NCBI GenBank assembly: GCA_947311455.1
Contig: CAMZKY010000037.1
Coordinates: 1-39,233 of the forward strand
DNA: 39,233 nt
Direction: 5' to 3'
Source: an uncultured Marinosulfonomonas sp.
GTDB lineage: Bacteria; Pseudomonadota; Alphaproteobacteria; Rhodobacterales; Rhodobacteraceae
Each line of letters starts with the position of its first letter. Position 1 is the first letter of the stretch. The notes beneath the pieces are model-generated. The model did no database searches. It was given only the letters and a program-made list of their open reading frames with translations, and was not told where the DNA came from. Below are positions 9,341-19,562 of the stretch, in pieces. The position numbers were made by a program, and so were the translations under genes.

Positions 9341-9925
9341 TCAGGCTTGAACAGCTGCAACAGCCGCGCCATATCCACCTTGATCAAGGAATGCAGCCTC
9401 GGGCGCGGTGATTTTACGCTCCAATGCGGTATTGCGATAGGGGAATCGGCCAAATTTCCGGATCACTTCGCGGTGGGCTTTGGCGTGGATAAGCTGGGTT
9501 GGCCCAGCATCCGGCATACGCTTGGTCATCAGGCAAACGCATTTTTCCTGATCGGTAAGGCATTCGGAATGCATCAGGGGAAGGTAGAAAAACTGGCGCT
9601 CTGGCTCGGATACCCGCAAATCCATTTTCTTATCAATTGCTATTTTTGTGGCGGCCCGTGCAATTTTATCCGTTGAATAGGCTCGGCCGTCTTCGCGAAA
9701 CATATTGCGTGGGAACTGATCGGTCAGGATCAGATAGGCCAAGGTAGACCGGCTTTTGGAAAGCCAGTCTTTTAAGCCACCATTCTTGGCAATTTCCCAA
9801 GTTTTCTGGAATTTGTCGCGAATTTTTCGATCAACAGATGAGTTCACTTCATACCAGCCGCTTGGGCCAATTTCATTTAACCAAAACTCTAAAATCTCGT
9901 TCGCAATTCCGTCTGGGCTGGCCAT
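9341..9925 (-). CDS. DUF924 family protein
   Basis: EILEFWLNEIGPSGWYEVNSSVDRKIRDKF..., LILTDQFPRNMFR, FFYLPLMHSE motifs; start at MASPDGIANEI preferred over 9991. Confidence 0.85.
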   Translation of the reverse strand: MASPDGIANEILEFWLNEIGPSGWYEVNSSVDRKIRDKFQKTWEIAKNGGLKDWLSKSRSTLAYLILTDQFPRNMFREDGRAYSTDKIARAATKIAIDKKMDLRVSEPERQFFYLPLMHSECLTDQEKCVCLMTKRMPDAGPTQLIHAKAHREVIRKFGRFPYRNTALERKITAPEAAFLDQGGYGAAVAAVQA

Positions 9926-10014
9926 TGGTCTCTCCTCACCTATATCCGCTCCCGTTGAAATTACCGTTGCAAATGTTTTTCCAATTAGCAACGAGTTTCT
10001 TCATTTATTGTAAA

Positions 10015-11265
10015 TCAGTTTTCTTCGTCCAGCTCAATTTCAATCGAGACCTCTTGTGAAAGTTCAACAACAACAGGCGATGCGGTGGGGGAAATCGGGA
10101 TGTAGGTCCCCGTATCCTCAACAGCAATCGCAGCACGTTGTGTCATGCGGTAGCCTGCATAAATTGCCAATGCGACAAGCATAATCGCGATATATACAAA
10201 GAAACCGCCAGGCCCGATGATCCCCATAATCCAACCAATAACCATCGGCCCTGAAACCGCCCCCAAACCGGAAATAAAGATCAACCCGCCCGATGCTGCG
10301 GCCATATCATCGTGATCCAGAAAATCATTGGTATAGGCGATAAACAGCGCATAAAGCGGACTAAGGATCCCGCCGATGACAAACATAATTGCTGTTTGAA
10401 TAACAAAATCGTTTTCAAATATTGCACCCAACATGGCCAACGTGCCGCCTATGGTAGCCAGAATCGCGATGAGAAAACGGCGATCCATGCGATCAGACAC
10501 CCAGCCGATGGGATATTGCAAAACAACAGCCCCGACAAACCCCGACGATACAAACATAGAAATCTGTGCAAGGCTTAGCCCCAGCAGTGTTGCATAAACA
10601 GCAGACATGGCAAACATGGCCGACCACGCCCCGCTTTGCAAAAACATCCCCACACATCCAAGTGGCGAGATCTCAAACAATCGTCGCAGGCTCATGGCTT
10701 GGGTTGTTTCAAAGGCGGGTGTCGGGCTGATTGACAGCAAAATAGGCGCAAATGAAATGGAGACCAGAACCGAAGCAATGATAAACAACACATATCCAGA
10801 AGGATCCCCAATGGCCAATATCCCCTGCCCCATGACAACCCCGAGCATTTGCACAATCATATATACTGACAACGCTTTGCCGCGGTTTTCATTGCTTGCC
10901 GAATTGTTGAGCCAGCTTTCCGCGGTGACATAAACGCCCGAAAAACAGAATCCTAAAATGACCCGCCCCACGGCCCAGGCAAAGGATTGTGGAATAGCGG
11001 GGTATAGGATCAAAACAGCCGAGATAAACGAGGCAAGCGCTGCAAACACCCGCACATGCCCCACGCGCCGGATCAAATCCGGCGTCATCCGTGAGCCAGC
11101 CATAAGGCCCAGATAGTATCCCGACATCACCACAGAAATTTCGAAGGTTGAAAATCCTTCCATCCCACCTCGGACACCTAACAAGGTGCCCTGAAGGCCA
11201 TTTCCCACCATCAGCAACAGCAAGCCTAACAGCAAAGCCCAAGAGCCTTTTATGACTTCAATCAT
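10015..11265 (-). CDS. MFS transporter
   Basis: About 12 hydrophobic segments; GSRMTPDLIRRVGHVRVFA, QYPIGWVSDRMDRR motifs. Confidence 0.88.
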   Translation of the reverse strand: MIEVIKGSWALLLGLLLLMVGNGLQGTLLGVRGGMEGFSTFEISVVMSGYYLGLMAGSRMTPDLIRRVGHVRVFAALASFISAVLILYPAIPQSFAWAVGRVILGFCFSGVYVTAESWLNNSASNENRGKALSVYMIVQMLGVVMGQGILAIGDPSGYVLFIIASVLVSISFAPILLSISPTPAFETTQAMSLRRLFEISPLGCVGMFLQSGAWSAMFAMSAVYATLLGLSLAQISMFVSSGFVGAVVLQYPIGWVSDRMDRRFLIAILATIGGTLAMLGAIFENDFVIQTAIMFVIGGILSPLYALFIAYTNDFLDHDDMAAASGGLIFISGLGAVSGPMVIGWIMGIIGPGGFFVYIAIMLVALAIYAGYRMTQRAAIAVEDTGTYIPISPTASPVVVELSQEVSIEIELDEEN

Positions 11266-11335
11266 GATATTCTCCGCGCGATTTTTTGAAATCCTGTCAC
11301 AGAATCATCTAATCTGCGGCGTTCAGAGCGACGCT

Positions 11336-12400
11336 TTAATGTCGCAATTCTTCTTTGGGAAATAAAATCGACGCATCCCCATAGGAAAAGAACCGATATT
11401 CATTTTCAATGGCATGATCATAGATTTTATCAATGATATCTTTGCCCATTAAGGCCGACACAAGCATCAAAAGCGTTGATTTGGGGAGGTGAAAATTTGT
11501 CATCAGCGCGTCGGCCACATTAAATCGAAACCCCGGTTTGATGAAAATATCGGTGCTACCGCGCCACGGCTCAATTTGGCCTGATCGCGCGGCTGTTTCG
11601 ATCAAACGCAACGCCGTGGTGCCAACGGGAATAATGCGCCCACCCTGCTTTTGGGTTTGGCGAATTTCGTCGGCGGCTTTTTGCGTTACTTCACCGCGTT
11701 CCGAGTGCATTTTGTGCTGGCTGACATCATCCACCTTCACCGGAAGAAATGTGCCCGCCCCGACATGCAAAGTAACATAGGTAAAATCAACGCCCATTTG
11801 CGTAAGCTTCTCAAGTAAAGGCCTATCAAAATGGAGCGACGCCGTCGGAGCGGCCACGGCGCCTTTGTTTTGGGCAAAAACGGTTTGATAATCCTCGGCA
11901 TCTTGGGTGTCGGCGGGGCGCAAGGCCGCAATATATGGGGGCAGTGGCATCGCCCCCACATTGTTTAAGGCGGTGTCAAATTCATCGCCGGTTAGATTAA
12001 ATTCCAAAACCGCTTCGCCGGCCACTTTTTCAACCAAACGGGCCTTGAAATCATCGGAAAAAACAATTTCCTCGTTTTCTTTCAACTTTTTTAGCGGCTT
12101 AATCAAAGCCAGCCACGTGCCATCGCTTCGCGGTTCGAGCAGCGTAACCTCGATCTTTGCTTGCCCCGCCCCTTGGGCTGACATCCGGTGACGCAAGCCA
12201 AACAAACGGGCGGGAATAACCTTTGTATCATTCAACACAAGCCGATCTCCGGCCTGCAAAACATCAACAAGATCAAAGACATGGCGATCAGAAATCCGGT
12301 CGCCTATGGCCACCAACAAACGCGAAGACGGGCGCGGTTTGGCCGGACGGGTGGCAATCAGGCTTTCCGGCAACTCAAAATCAAAATCCGAAAGCTTCAT
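11336..12400 (-). CDS. queA: S-adenosylmethionine:tRNA ribosyltransferase-isomerase
   Basis: [23 protein letters not shown]..., [33 protein letters not shown] overlap with upstream gene. Confidence 0.98.
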   Translation of the reverse strand: MKLSDFDFELPESLIATRPAKPRPSSRLLVAIGDRISDRHVFDLVDVLQAGDRLVLNDTKVIPARLFGLRHRMSAQGAGQAKIEVTLLEPRSDGTWLALIKPLKKLKENEEIVFSDDFKARLVEKVAGEAVLEFNLTGDEFDTALNNVGAMPLPPYIAALRPADTQDAEDYQTVFAQNKGAVAAPTASLHFDRPLLEKLTQMGVDFTYVTLHVGAGTFLPVKVDDVSQHKMHSERGEVTQKAADEIRQTQKQGGRIIPVGTTALRLIETAARSGQIEPWRGSTDIFIKPGFRFNVADALMTNFHLPKSTLLMLVSALMGKDIIDKIYDHAIENEYRFFSYGDASILFPKEELRH

Positions 12401-15400
12401 GGCGCGAGCTTTGGGGGGCGTTTGCGAAACAGATTCCGGAACATCCCGGGCGTAAGGAGCGAAAGCGGGTTCACTTTGATCTGAGGATCATCAGCAGAGC
12501 CCACCATCTTATAGTTAAACCCGATCAAGCCCTCGCCTTTACGCGTGAGAATGGCTCCGACACCGTTCAAGATATAAATCGGTGAAATCACGCCGCGCAT
12601 ATCAAGTGTTGAATTTTGCAAATTATAAATCCCGTCCATAGAAACCCCTATCGAGGCGCCGATTGCGCTGGCCGATGTGACGATCACTTGCTTTGGGGTC
12701 AAGCGAAATCGGCCTTCGTAACTATTAAAAACAATTCCTTGCCCGTTTAATTGTTCGAGCAGGCCAACAATACTGATCGCGCCAAGAATTCCAGCCATTG
12801 CCGGTGCACCGATGATTTTGATGTTTTTGCCTGCAAGGCTGCCATCATAAACCCCGTTTTCGCCTTTGCGCGGGATCAATGTCATATCCAGCGTGCCGCC
12901 ATGCGCCCGATCTAAAACCCCTGCAGATCGGTAAACACCGCCTGCATCCTTGGAAAGAATACGCACAGCGCTGCCGCCTTTGGTGGGTGTAACGGTTCCG
13001 CGTATACGCGCTCCGCCATTGATCCGTGCGGTGAACTTGCCGTTAAATCCGGGGTGCCGTTTGAATTCACCGCTAAAGTTGCTTAGAACAATACCTTCGG
13101 AAACGATAAGGCTGTCTAAATTCAGCACAAGTGTGGAATTTGATCTGCCCCCCCCGCCAGCTCCGCCAAAGCTGGTTTTTCGAATATCAACCCTTCCCGA
13201 CGACACAACAATATTTGGTGTTCTGTTTTTGCCGCGCCCAACAAGCTCAACCGCTGCATCCAACCACCCCGCCAGCCGAACACGTGAAAACCTTGCCGAT
13301 TTCAGGTCTCCGTTGGACGTGAGTGTCACTGAGCCTTTTGCTTTCAGGCCCGCGCCCTCCAAAACCAGATTATCAATATGTGGCACGTCGCCTAACGTAC
13401 CCGAAACATCAAGCAATCCTTTGCTGTTTTTGGCCATGCGCCACGCCAAATCCGCGATCCGAAGGCCAATGCGGTTTAAATCCGAAATCAAATGAAATTT
13501 CGGGGCCGCACCGCGCGCCAGATCAATTTCGATACGCGCTTGGCCCGCGCCTGAGACGCTTCCTTTCGGTAATCCGATGCCAAATTCAGTGACAAACCGT
13601 TGCGACAGCTCGATTGTGCCTTCAACGCGCGAATGACCATCGGATTTAGGCCCCAGTGCCTGACGCCACGCGCCCTGAATAGGCACCGTTCCAATCTGGC
13701 CTTTTCCTGCAATGACAATTTTTGTCGGGGTTGCGGTGACGGAAAGACGATCTGCGTGTAACACGCGGCCTTTGATGATCTTGTCGGTGCTTACATTGCG
13801 CAAAATCGCATCAACGTTGTAATCTACATCTTGTATTTCTATTTTTTTGGCCAACACCAGCCGGATTTGCGCGTCAATTTGTGCAACCCCTGTGGCTAAA
13901 TCAACCGGCTGACCTGCCTTTGACATTATGTTAAACGGTTTTTCATCCAGCAAAGACAGCGCCGCTGTTATCGGCCCTTTGGCTTTTAGAAACACATGCG
14001 CTTTTGCCGGAATTTGATTAATATCCGGGATTTGAAAAACAGTGCCCGCCGCATTAATCCGTCCGCCTTTGGGGGCCGTCACCACGCCTTGTGTCACGGT
14101 TAAGGTAAAGGTATTGTCGGTGATGGCAGCGTGTCCTTTGCCATGCTGAATCGGCGGAAGCGTTTTGACAAACCGCACATTTGCATCGTCTATCTCAAAG
14201 CTAAGGCCATAAATGGGTTTTTCGTGCGGTTTTAGCCGTAAAGCACCAATAACATTGAAAATATTTGCAGAATTTACGTTTTGTTCAAGCCAGGTTCGGG
14301 TTGGCGGAATGGCAACAACCGGCCATAATTCAAGCAGGCGCACAGGATCGATATTTGGCGCTTTTGCGTTCAATGAAACCTGCCAGCCGTTTGGCACCAC
14401 GCTGATCTCGCCATCGGCTTGATAAATGTATTCATCGTCTTCCAACACCAACTGCCCAATCGAAAGCGAGAACGGATCGAAATCCAGCTTCATATCAATC
14501 GCCCCGCCCGACATATTGATAGGGACGGCAAAGACACCATCAGGGTTTGCTGAAAGTTCGCTTATCCTGAATTGCCCCAGCAACGTTTTTGGAATGCCTT
14601 CTTCCAAATTACGAAGAAAGCCGGAGCCTTCTAAAACCAGGCTGCCTATTTCAGTTTTTACAGACAGTTCGTTAAACTCGATTTTTTGATGTTCGGCGTC
14701 GAACCCAAAATAAGCCCGTCCCGAATTAAACCCGAACGAGCGAGCGGTCTCGCTGGGTTTTAACAGCCCTTTGCCGATTTCAAGCGTGCCGTTTAGGCGG
14801 GAAATAAACCCATCCGTGCCTACTTCTGCTCTTAAAGCGCCAGAAATCGGGGCTTCCAATACGCCAAGCCACGCCAATGCAGGCACTTGGCTGGCCAAAT
14901 CGCGGGCCGCTATTCCATCCACCTTGGCGCCAATCAGGGCTTCTAATTCACCGATTTTCTTTTCGAAACTAAATTCTGTTGTGGCCGCTTGGTCTGATCC
15001 ATACCTGATATCAAATCCAACATTCACTTCGACCCGATCTTTGTCGTGAATAAGATTAAATCGCCCCTGCGAAATCAGCCAGTTTCGATCCACGCGCAAA
15101 TCTTCGTAGGCAACGGTAAGAGATGTGATATTCACCGTTTCCAAAGCCGCCATTTCGGGAATTTGGAACAACTTGTCAATCGTTTGCATGACGCGCGATA
15201 ACGAAACCTTTTCGATCGCCTGGTTGGTTGGCTCTATTTCTACATCCACACCAAAATCCAAAACGCCGTTTTGCGCACGGCGCACACTCACTTCGACGCC
15301 CGATAATTCAATCTGTCTCGGATGAAATTCACCCCGCAAAAGCGCTGATTTCGATAAAGACGCCTGAACCTTTTCGGAGCGGGAAATCAAAACGCCATCG

Positions 15401-15705
15401 GTATTGCGTCGTTCCAAATTGGTTACGGTGAAATTTGGGCGGAATTCCCGATCAAAATGAAGAAATATGTCGCCAAATGTTATTTGTCCATTGGGCGAGA
15501 TGATATCAAGCTGCTCTTGCACTTTTGCCCGCACCCATTCAGGGGTCGAAACCGATTTTCCGGATAAAACAAATGCCCCAAACCCAAGAAGCAATAGAAA
15601 GAACAACACCTTAAGAAATGGCCAAAGCCCAAAATACCTTGGCCCACGGCGTTTGCGGCGGGGCATCTTTTTTGCCGTGGTTTCTGGGGTGTTCTCGTTG
15701 CTCAT
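12397..15705 (-). CDS. AsmA-like / YhdP-type (DUF3971) large envelope protein
   Basis: 1102 aa; basic N-terminus plus a single TM ([20 protein letters not shown]), repeated beta-rich body, C-terminal AsmA-like region ([28 protein letters not shown]). Confidence 0.8.
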   Translation of the reverse strand: MSNENTPETTAKKMPRRKRRGPRYFGLWPFLKVLFFLLLLGFGAFVLSGKSVSTPEWVRAKVQEQLDIISPNGQITFGDIFLHFDREFRPNFTVTNLERRNTDGVLISRSEKVQASLSKSALLRGEFHPRQIELSGVEVSVRRAQNGVLDFGVDVEIEPTNQAIEKVSLSRVMQTIDKLFQIPEMAALETVNITSLTVAYEDLRVDRNWLISQGRFNLIHDKDRVEVNVGFDIRYGSDQAATTEFSFEKKIGELEALIGAKVDGIAARDLASQVPALAWLGVLEAPISGALRAEVGTDGFISRLNGTLEIGKGLLKPSETARSFGFNSGRAYFGFDAEHQKIEFNELSVKTEIGSLVLEGSGFLRNLEEGIPKTLLGQFRISELSANPDGVFAVPINMSGGAIDMKLDFDPFSLSIGQLVLEDDEYIYQADGEISVVPNGWQVSLNAKAPNIDPVRLLELWPVVAIPPTRTWLEQNVNSANIFNVIGALRLKPHEKPIYGLSFEIDDANVRFVKTLPPIQHGKGHAAITDNTFTLTVTQGVVTAPKGGRINAAGTVFQIPDINQIPAKAHVFLKAKGPITAALSLLDEKPFNIMSKAGQPVDLATGVAQIDAQIRLVLAKKIEIQDVDYNVDAILRNVSTDKIIKGRVLHADRLSVTATPTKIVIAGKGQIGTVPIQGAWRQALGPKSDGHSRVEGTIELSQRFVTEFGIGLPKGSVSGAGQARIEIDLARGAAPKFHLISDLNRIGLRIADLAWRMAKNSKGLLDVSGTLGDVPHIDNLVLEGAGLKAKGSVTLTSNGDLKSARFSRVRLAGWLDAAVELVGRGKNRTPNIVVSSGRVDIRKTSFGGAGGGGRSNSTLVLNLDSLIVSEGIVLSNFSGEFKRHPGFNGKFTARINGGARIRGTVTPTKGGSAVRILSKDAGGVYRSAGVLDRAHGGTLDMTLIPRKGENGVYDGSLAGKNIKIIGAPAMAGILGAISIVGLLEQLNGQGIVFNSYEGRFRLTPKQVIVTSASAIGASIGVSMDGIYNLQNSTLDMRGVISPIYILNGVGAILTRKGEGLIGFNYKMVGSADDPQIKVNPLSLLTPGMFRNLFRKRPPKLAP

Positions 15706-15851
15706 TTACTTTGAATACGTATTTTCCTGATACTTGTCATTGCATTAATCGATCTGATCCGCAAAAGCATTCGATTTTCTGATACTTGGCAAAAACAAGC
15801 CGAGGCGCTTGTTTGTTGACGAAAAACCTGAAATGCATAATAAAAACCTAA

Positions 15852-16685
15852 TTGGGGAATATGATGGGCGTACTGACACTTTCTGAAATGGCGGTTGATG
15901 TTCTAAACTGCACCGATGCAGCTGAAAAAGCATCTCTTTCAAGGGAATACGCTAAAATATGGTTTGCGGCGCGCGAATCTGACAGCACCTCAATCCCTTT
16001 GGGAAATGCCACCCCCCCTCCAAACCCAGCGCGCCCTGATAAGCCTGATCTTTTGTCGCCGCGCGATGTTCCTAAACGCAAAATCGGCACAGAAAAAGGG
16101 CGCACGGCCTTACTGCATGCGATTGCCCATATTGAATTGAATGCGGTTGATTTACATTGGGATATTATTGCGCGGTATTGTGATACTGAAATGCCAATCG
16201 GGTTTTATGATGATTGGGTTAAGGCGGCGGATGAAGAAGCCAAGCATTTCGGCCTTTTATGTGATTGCCTCGCCACCTACGGTAGCCATTATGGCGCACT
16301 TCCGGCTCATGCGGGCATGTGGCGTGCGGCGATTGACACAGCGGATGATTTCATGGGGCGGTTAGCGGTTGTGCCAATGGTGCTTGAGGCGCGCGGGCTG
16401 GATGTAACACCCGCAATGATTGATATTTTCAAAGGCATCAAAGACGAAAAAACTGTAGAGGCCATGGCGGTTATCTATCAAGAAGAAGTTGGCCATGTTG
16501 CCTATGGCTCAAAATGGTTTCACTTTCTGTGTGGTCGCCACAATCTGGATCCCAAAGATGAATTTCATCGTTTGGTGCGTAAATATTTCCATTCAAAACT
16601 AAGCCCGCCTTTTAACGAAGAGAAACGTGCCGAAGCCGGGCTTCCGCCGGATTTTTATTGGCCATTAACCAAAGATCAAAGCTAA
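15852..16685 (+). CDS. DUF455 family ferritin-like protein
   Basis: LLHAIAHIELNAVDLHWDIIARY, DEEAKHFGLL, YQEEVGHVAYGSKWF conserved Glu/His motifs. Confidence 0.9.
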   Translation: MGNMMGVLTLSEMAVDVLNCTDAAEKASLSREYAKIWFAARESDSTSIPLGNATPPPNPARPDKPDLLSPRDVPKRKIGTEKGRTALLHAIAHIELNAVDLHWDIIARYCDTEMPIGFYDDWVKAADEEAKHFGLLCDCLATYGSHYGALPAHAGMWRAAIDTADDFMGRLAVVPMVLEARGLDVTPAMIDIFKGIKDEKTVEAMAVIYQEEVGHVAYGSKWFHFLCGRHNLDPKDEFHRLVRKYFHSKLSPPFNEEKRAEAGLPPDFYWPLTKDQS

Positions 16686-16909
16686 AGGCCGGAAATATGT
16701 GCTCATACGGGCGGTTCTGTTCGCTTTGTTTCGGCAAATTATCGCCTAGTATCCGCAGGTTATCCTCTATTTGCGGCTGGAAAACAGGTAAATAAAACTT
16801 GATCCAATGTTTAGCAATCGTTAGGAATGCATGGTAGCAACGTTTGGGGACGTGGCTTTGAGTATTTTTGGGATGGGGCAGAAATTTGACATCTATCATT
16901 ACCAGCAAA

Positions 16910-18211
16910 ATGAATGCCATAATTGGCAAGCGTTTCCCGGAACGGCGCGTATTTTTACGCACCGATAGGGAAACAAAATTCATCCGGCTGACGCCTGTCG
17001 CACAGCTTTTAGGCTGGGTCTTTAGTGCGTCTGTATTTGCCTGGGCCATTATTGCGACAGCCGTTATTCTTATGGATAATGTTGGATCCGGAAATGTTCG
17101 CGAGCGCGTAAAACGCGAACAGATCGCCTATGAAACACGTTTGAACGCCCTCTCTGGTGAGCGCGATACCCGTGCAAAAGAGGCCGGATTAGCCCATGAT
17201 CGGTTTGCCGTCGCCCTATCGCAGATCTCGCAGATGCAAACAGCTCTGTTAGCATCAGAAGAACGCCGCACTGAGCTTGAAACCGGAATTGATGTAATAC
17301 AATCAACATTGCGGCGCACGATTAAAGAACGCGATACCGCGCGTTTGGATGCAGAAAACCTTTCCTTGGCGTTAAATGACACTTCGCAAAATGCCAAAAC
17401 CGATGCAGGCCGTGCCACCGATGCTATTGGAACCGTTGATTTTTTGACGGCATCGCTTGGGCAAACTGCGGCAGAGCGTGATGCGATGGCCGTTCAGGCG
17501 GGTGTTGTGCGCGATCAGATGGCAGATCTGCAACTGCAAATGCAGCTTGAACAGCAGCGCACCGAACAGGTTTTTACGCAACTTGAAGACGCGCTCACCA
17601 TTTCGGTGAAACCGCTTGATAAAATGTTCAAAGCCGCCGGCCTGTCCAGCGAACGCCTGATCAGTCAGGTGCGCGCCAGATATTCCGGCCAAGGCGGGCC
17701 ATCCATGCCGTTGTCCATTTCCACCATGGGTCAATCCGATGTTGATCCTGAAACGTTGCGGGCTAACGGCATTTTGTCCACGCTGGATAAATTGAACCTG
17801 TATCGCATCGTCGCACAAAAAGCCCCGTTTTCCCTCCCTGTCAAAAGTGCATTCCGTTATACCAGCGGATTTGGCCGCCGTTGGGGGCGTATGCATAAAG
17901 GCACTGATTTTGCCGCGCCGATCGGTACTCCGGTTTATGCCACAGGCGATGGTGTGGTCACAAAAGCCGACTGGGGAACGGGATATGGCCGTGTAGTCTA
18001 TATTCAGCATGACTTTGGTCTTGAAACCCGTTATGCTCACTTATCAAAAATCCGCGTCAAAAAAGGACAACGCGTCGCCCGCGGCCAGCGCATTGGCGAT
18101 ATGGGCAACTCTGGACGTTCAACCGGCAGCCATCTACACTATGAAATCCGCGTAGGTGGCCGCGCAATCAACCCGATGACATATATTAAGGCAGCTAAAA
18201 ATGTTTTCTAA
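16910..18211 (+). CDS. M23 family metallopeptidase (coiled-coil plus LytM domain)
   Basis: GRMHKGTDFAAPIGTPVYATGDGVV ... GNSGRSTGSHLHYEIRV; long coiled coil upstream. Start ambiguous (16868 TTG vs 16910 ATG). Confidence 0.93.
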   Translation: MNAIIGKRFPERRVFLRTDRETKFIRLTPVAQLLGWVFSASVFAWAIIATAVILMDNVGSGNVRERVKREQIAYETRLNALSGERDTRAKEAGLAHDRFAVALSQISQMQTALLASEERRTELETGIDVIQSTLRRTIKERDTARLDAENLSLALNDTSQNAKTDAGRATDAIGTVDFLTASLGQTAAERDAMAVQAGVVRDQMADLQLQMQLEQQRTEQVFTQLEDALTISVKPLDKMFKAAGLSSERLISQVRARYSGQGGPSMPLSISTMGQSDVDPETLRANGILSTLDKLNLYRIVAQKAPFSLPVKSAFRYTSGFGRRWGRMHKGTDFAAPIGTPVYATGDGVVTKADWGTGYGRVVYIQHDFGLETRYAHLSKIRVKKGQRVARGQRIGDMGNSGRSTGSHLHYEIRVGGRAINPMTYIKAAKNVF

Positions 18212-18728
18212 ATCACGTATCAACGAACCCGGACCTAAAAAAGCTGGCGAAAGCGAAGCCGATAAACCCGCAGCGCCCGCCGCCGCCCCGAAAAGCGATT
18301 TTCAAACGTCCGCTCCAAAACCCAAACCAACCGCATCTTTGATCTCGTCGGATCTGCATATTACCGGTAATTTACGTACAACTGGTGATATTCAGGTTGA
18401 AGGCCAGATTGATGGCGATATCCGCGCCCACCTTTTAACGGTTGGTGAAGGCGCAACAATTAAAGGCGAAGTGATTGCTGATGATGTTGTGGTAAATGGC
18501 CGCGTTAAAGGCACTGTTCGTGGCCTTAAGGTGCGACTAACATCAAGTGCGCAAGTGGAAGGTGATATCATTCACAAAACCATTGCTATTGAATCCGGAG
18601 CGCATTTTGAAGGATCCGTTCAACGTCAAGACGATCCTCTTTCAAACGGAAAACCCGCAGTACCAGCGGCGGCAGCTGCGGCAAAACCTGCAGCTGCTCC
18701 GGCCAAACCCGCCCCAAAAGCTAGATAA
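18201..18728 (+). CDS. bactofilin (polymer-forming cytoskeletal protein)
   Basis: LISSDLHITGNLRTTGDIQVEGQIDGDIRAHLLTVGEGATIKGEVIADDVVVNGRVKGTVRG repeat; 11-nt overlap with the M23 gene. Confidence 0.94.
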   Translation: MFSKSRINEPGPKKAGESEADKPAAPAAAPKSDFQTSAPKPKPTASLISSDLHITGNLRTTGDIQVEGQIDGDIRAHLLTVGEGATIKGEVIADDVVVNGRVKGTVRGLKVRLTSSAQVEGDIIHKTIAIESGAHFEGSVQRQDDPLSNGKPAVPAAAAAAKPAAAPAKPAPKAR

Positions 18729-18748
18729 GTATTCAAACCAACAAAAAT

Positions 18749-18778
18749 GGCGCCCTGCACTCTGCGGGCGCCTTTTTT
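18749..18778 (+). terminator. Rho-independent terminator after bactofilin gene
   Basis: GGCGCCC-tgcactctgc-GGGCGCC followed by TTTTTT. Confidence 0.92.
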
Positions 18779-18794
18779 CGTGTTTACAGAACGG

Positions 18795-19467
18795 TTATTC
18801 TGGGTCGGTTAGTGCCAAACGGTACAGATGCCATTTTGCATGGCCTAGAACGGGAAACACCACCAACAATCCCAGGAATGCCGGTATCATTCCGACAAAA
18901 ACCAAAGCTGACAGCATAACAGGCCAAACAAGCATTACCGGAAGATTTTGGAAAACTGTCTGAAAGCTTAAGATCATCGCCGTAACAAAATCAATTTCAC
19001 GATCAAGCAAAAGTGGCATACCCATCACGGTGATTGAATATAACAACATCGCCAAAAGCCCAGAACATAAAGATCAACAAAACGACCATTATCATTGATG
19101 GAAGCTGCCGGTTTCTTTGGCGATATGCCATTGCCAGTAAGGGGACGAATTTAACCCGCTCGCCCTTCTCCCGTGTTCGGCTGATTTCACATAGGCCAAT
19201 CGCTGCAAATGGGCCGATGATCAACGGGAAACCAAAACCGGCGATAAACACCCAATAGGTTTCGCCGGTCATTGTTGTTAGTATATAGATCAGCAATCCG
19301 CCAACAACATAAAATCCACCAAAAAACATGCCATACAGCGGACAGTCGGTGAAATTTTTCCACCCTTTGCGTAACGCTTCGCTTAACATCGCCATCGCCA
19401 TCGCCATCGTCACCGTTTCAATTTCAGGAACGACCGATGCTTCTAAATGTGTGTCCCTTACCGTCAT
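18795..19467 (-). pseudogene. DUF2189 family integral membrane protein, disrupted (frameshift with probable internal deletion)
   Basis: ORF 19003-19467 carries the DUF2189-like N-terminal part; ORF 18795-19055 in another frame carries the C-terminal part (ITVMGMPLLLDREIDFVTAMI...FLGLLVVFPVLGHAKWHLYRLAL). Confidence 0.7.
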
Positions 19468-19533
19468 TTTTATGTATCCTCCCGATTGTTTTATGGAAAG
19501 GCTACGGGTTGAACACGGAAATCAGCAAGGGGT

Positions 19534-19553
19534 AATTTGATCTAGATCAAATT
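19534..19553. promoter_or_regulatory. FNR/FnrL box within perfect 20-bp palindrome AATTTGATCTAGATCAAATT
   Basis: TTGAT-CTAG-ATCAA at 19537-19550; centre about 76 bp upstream of the DUF2189 ATG (19467, minus strand). Confidence 0.8.
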
Positions 19554-19562
19554 AAAACGGTG

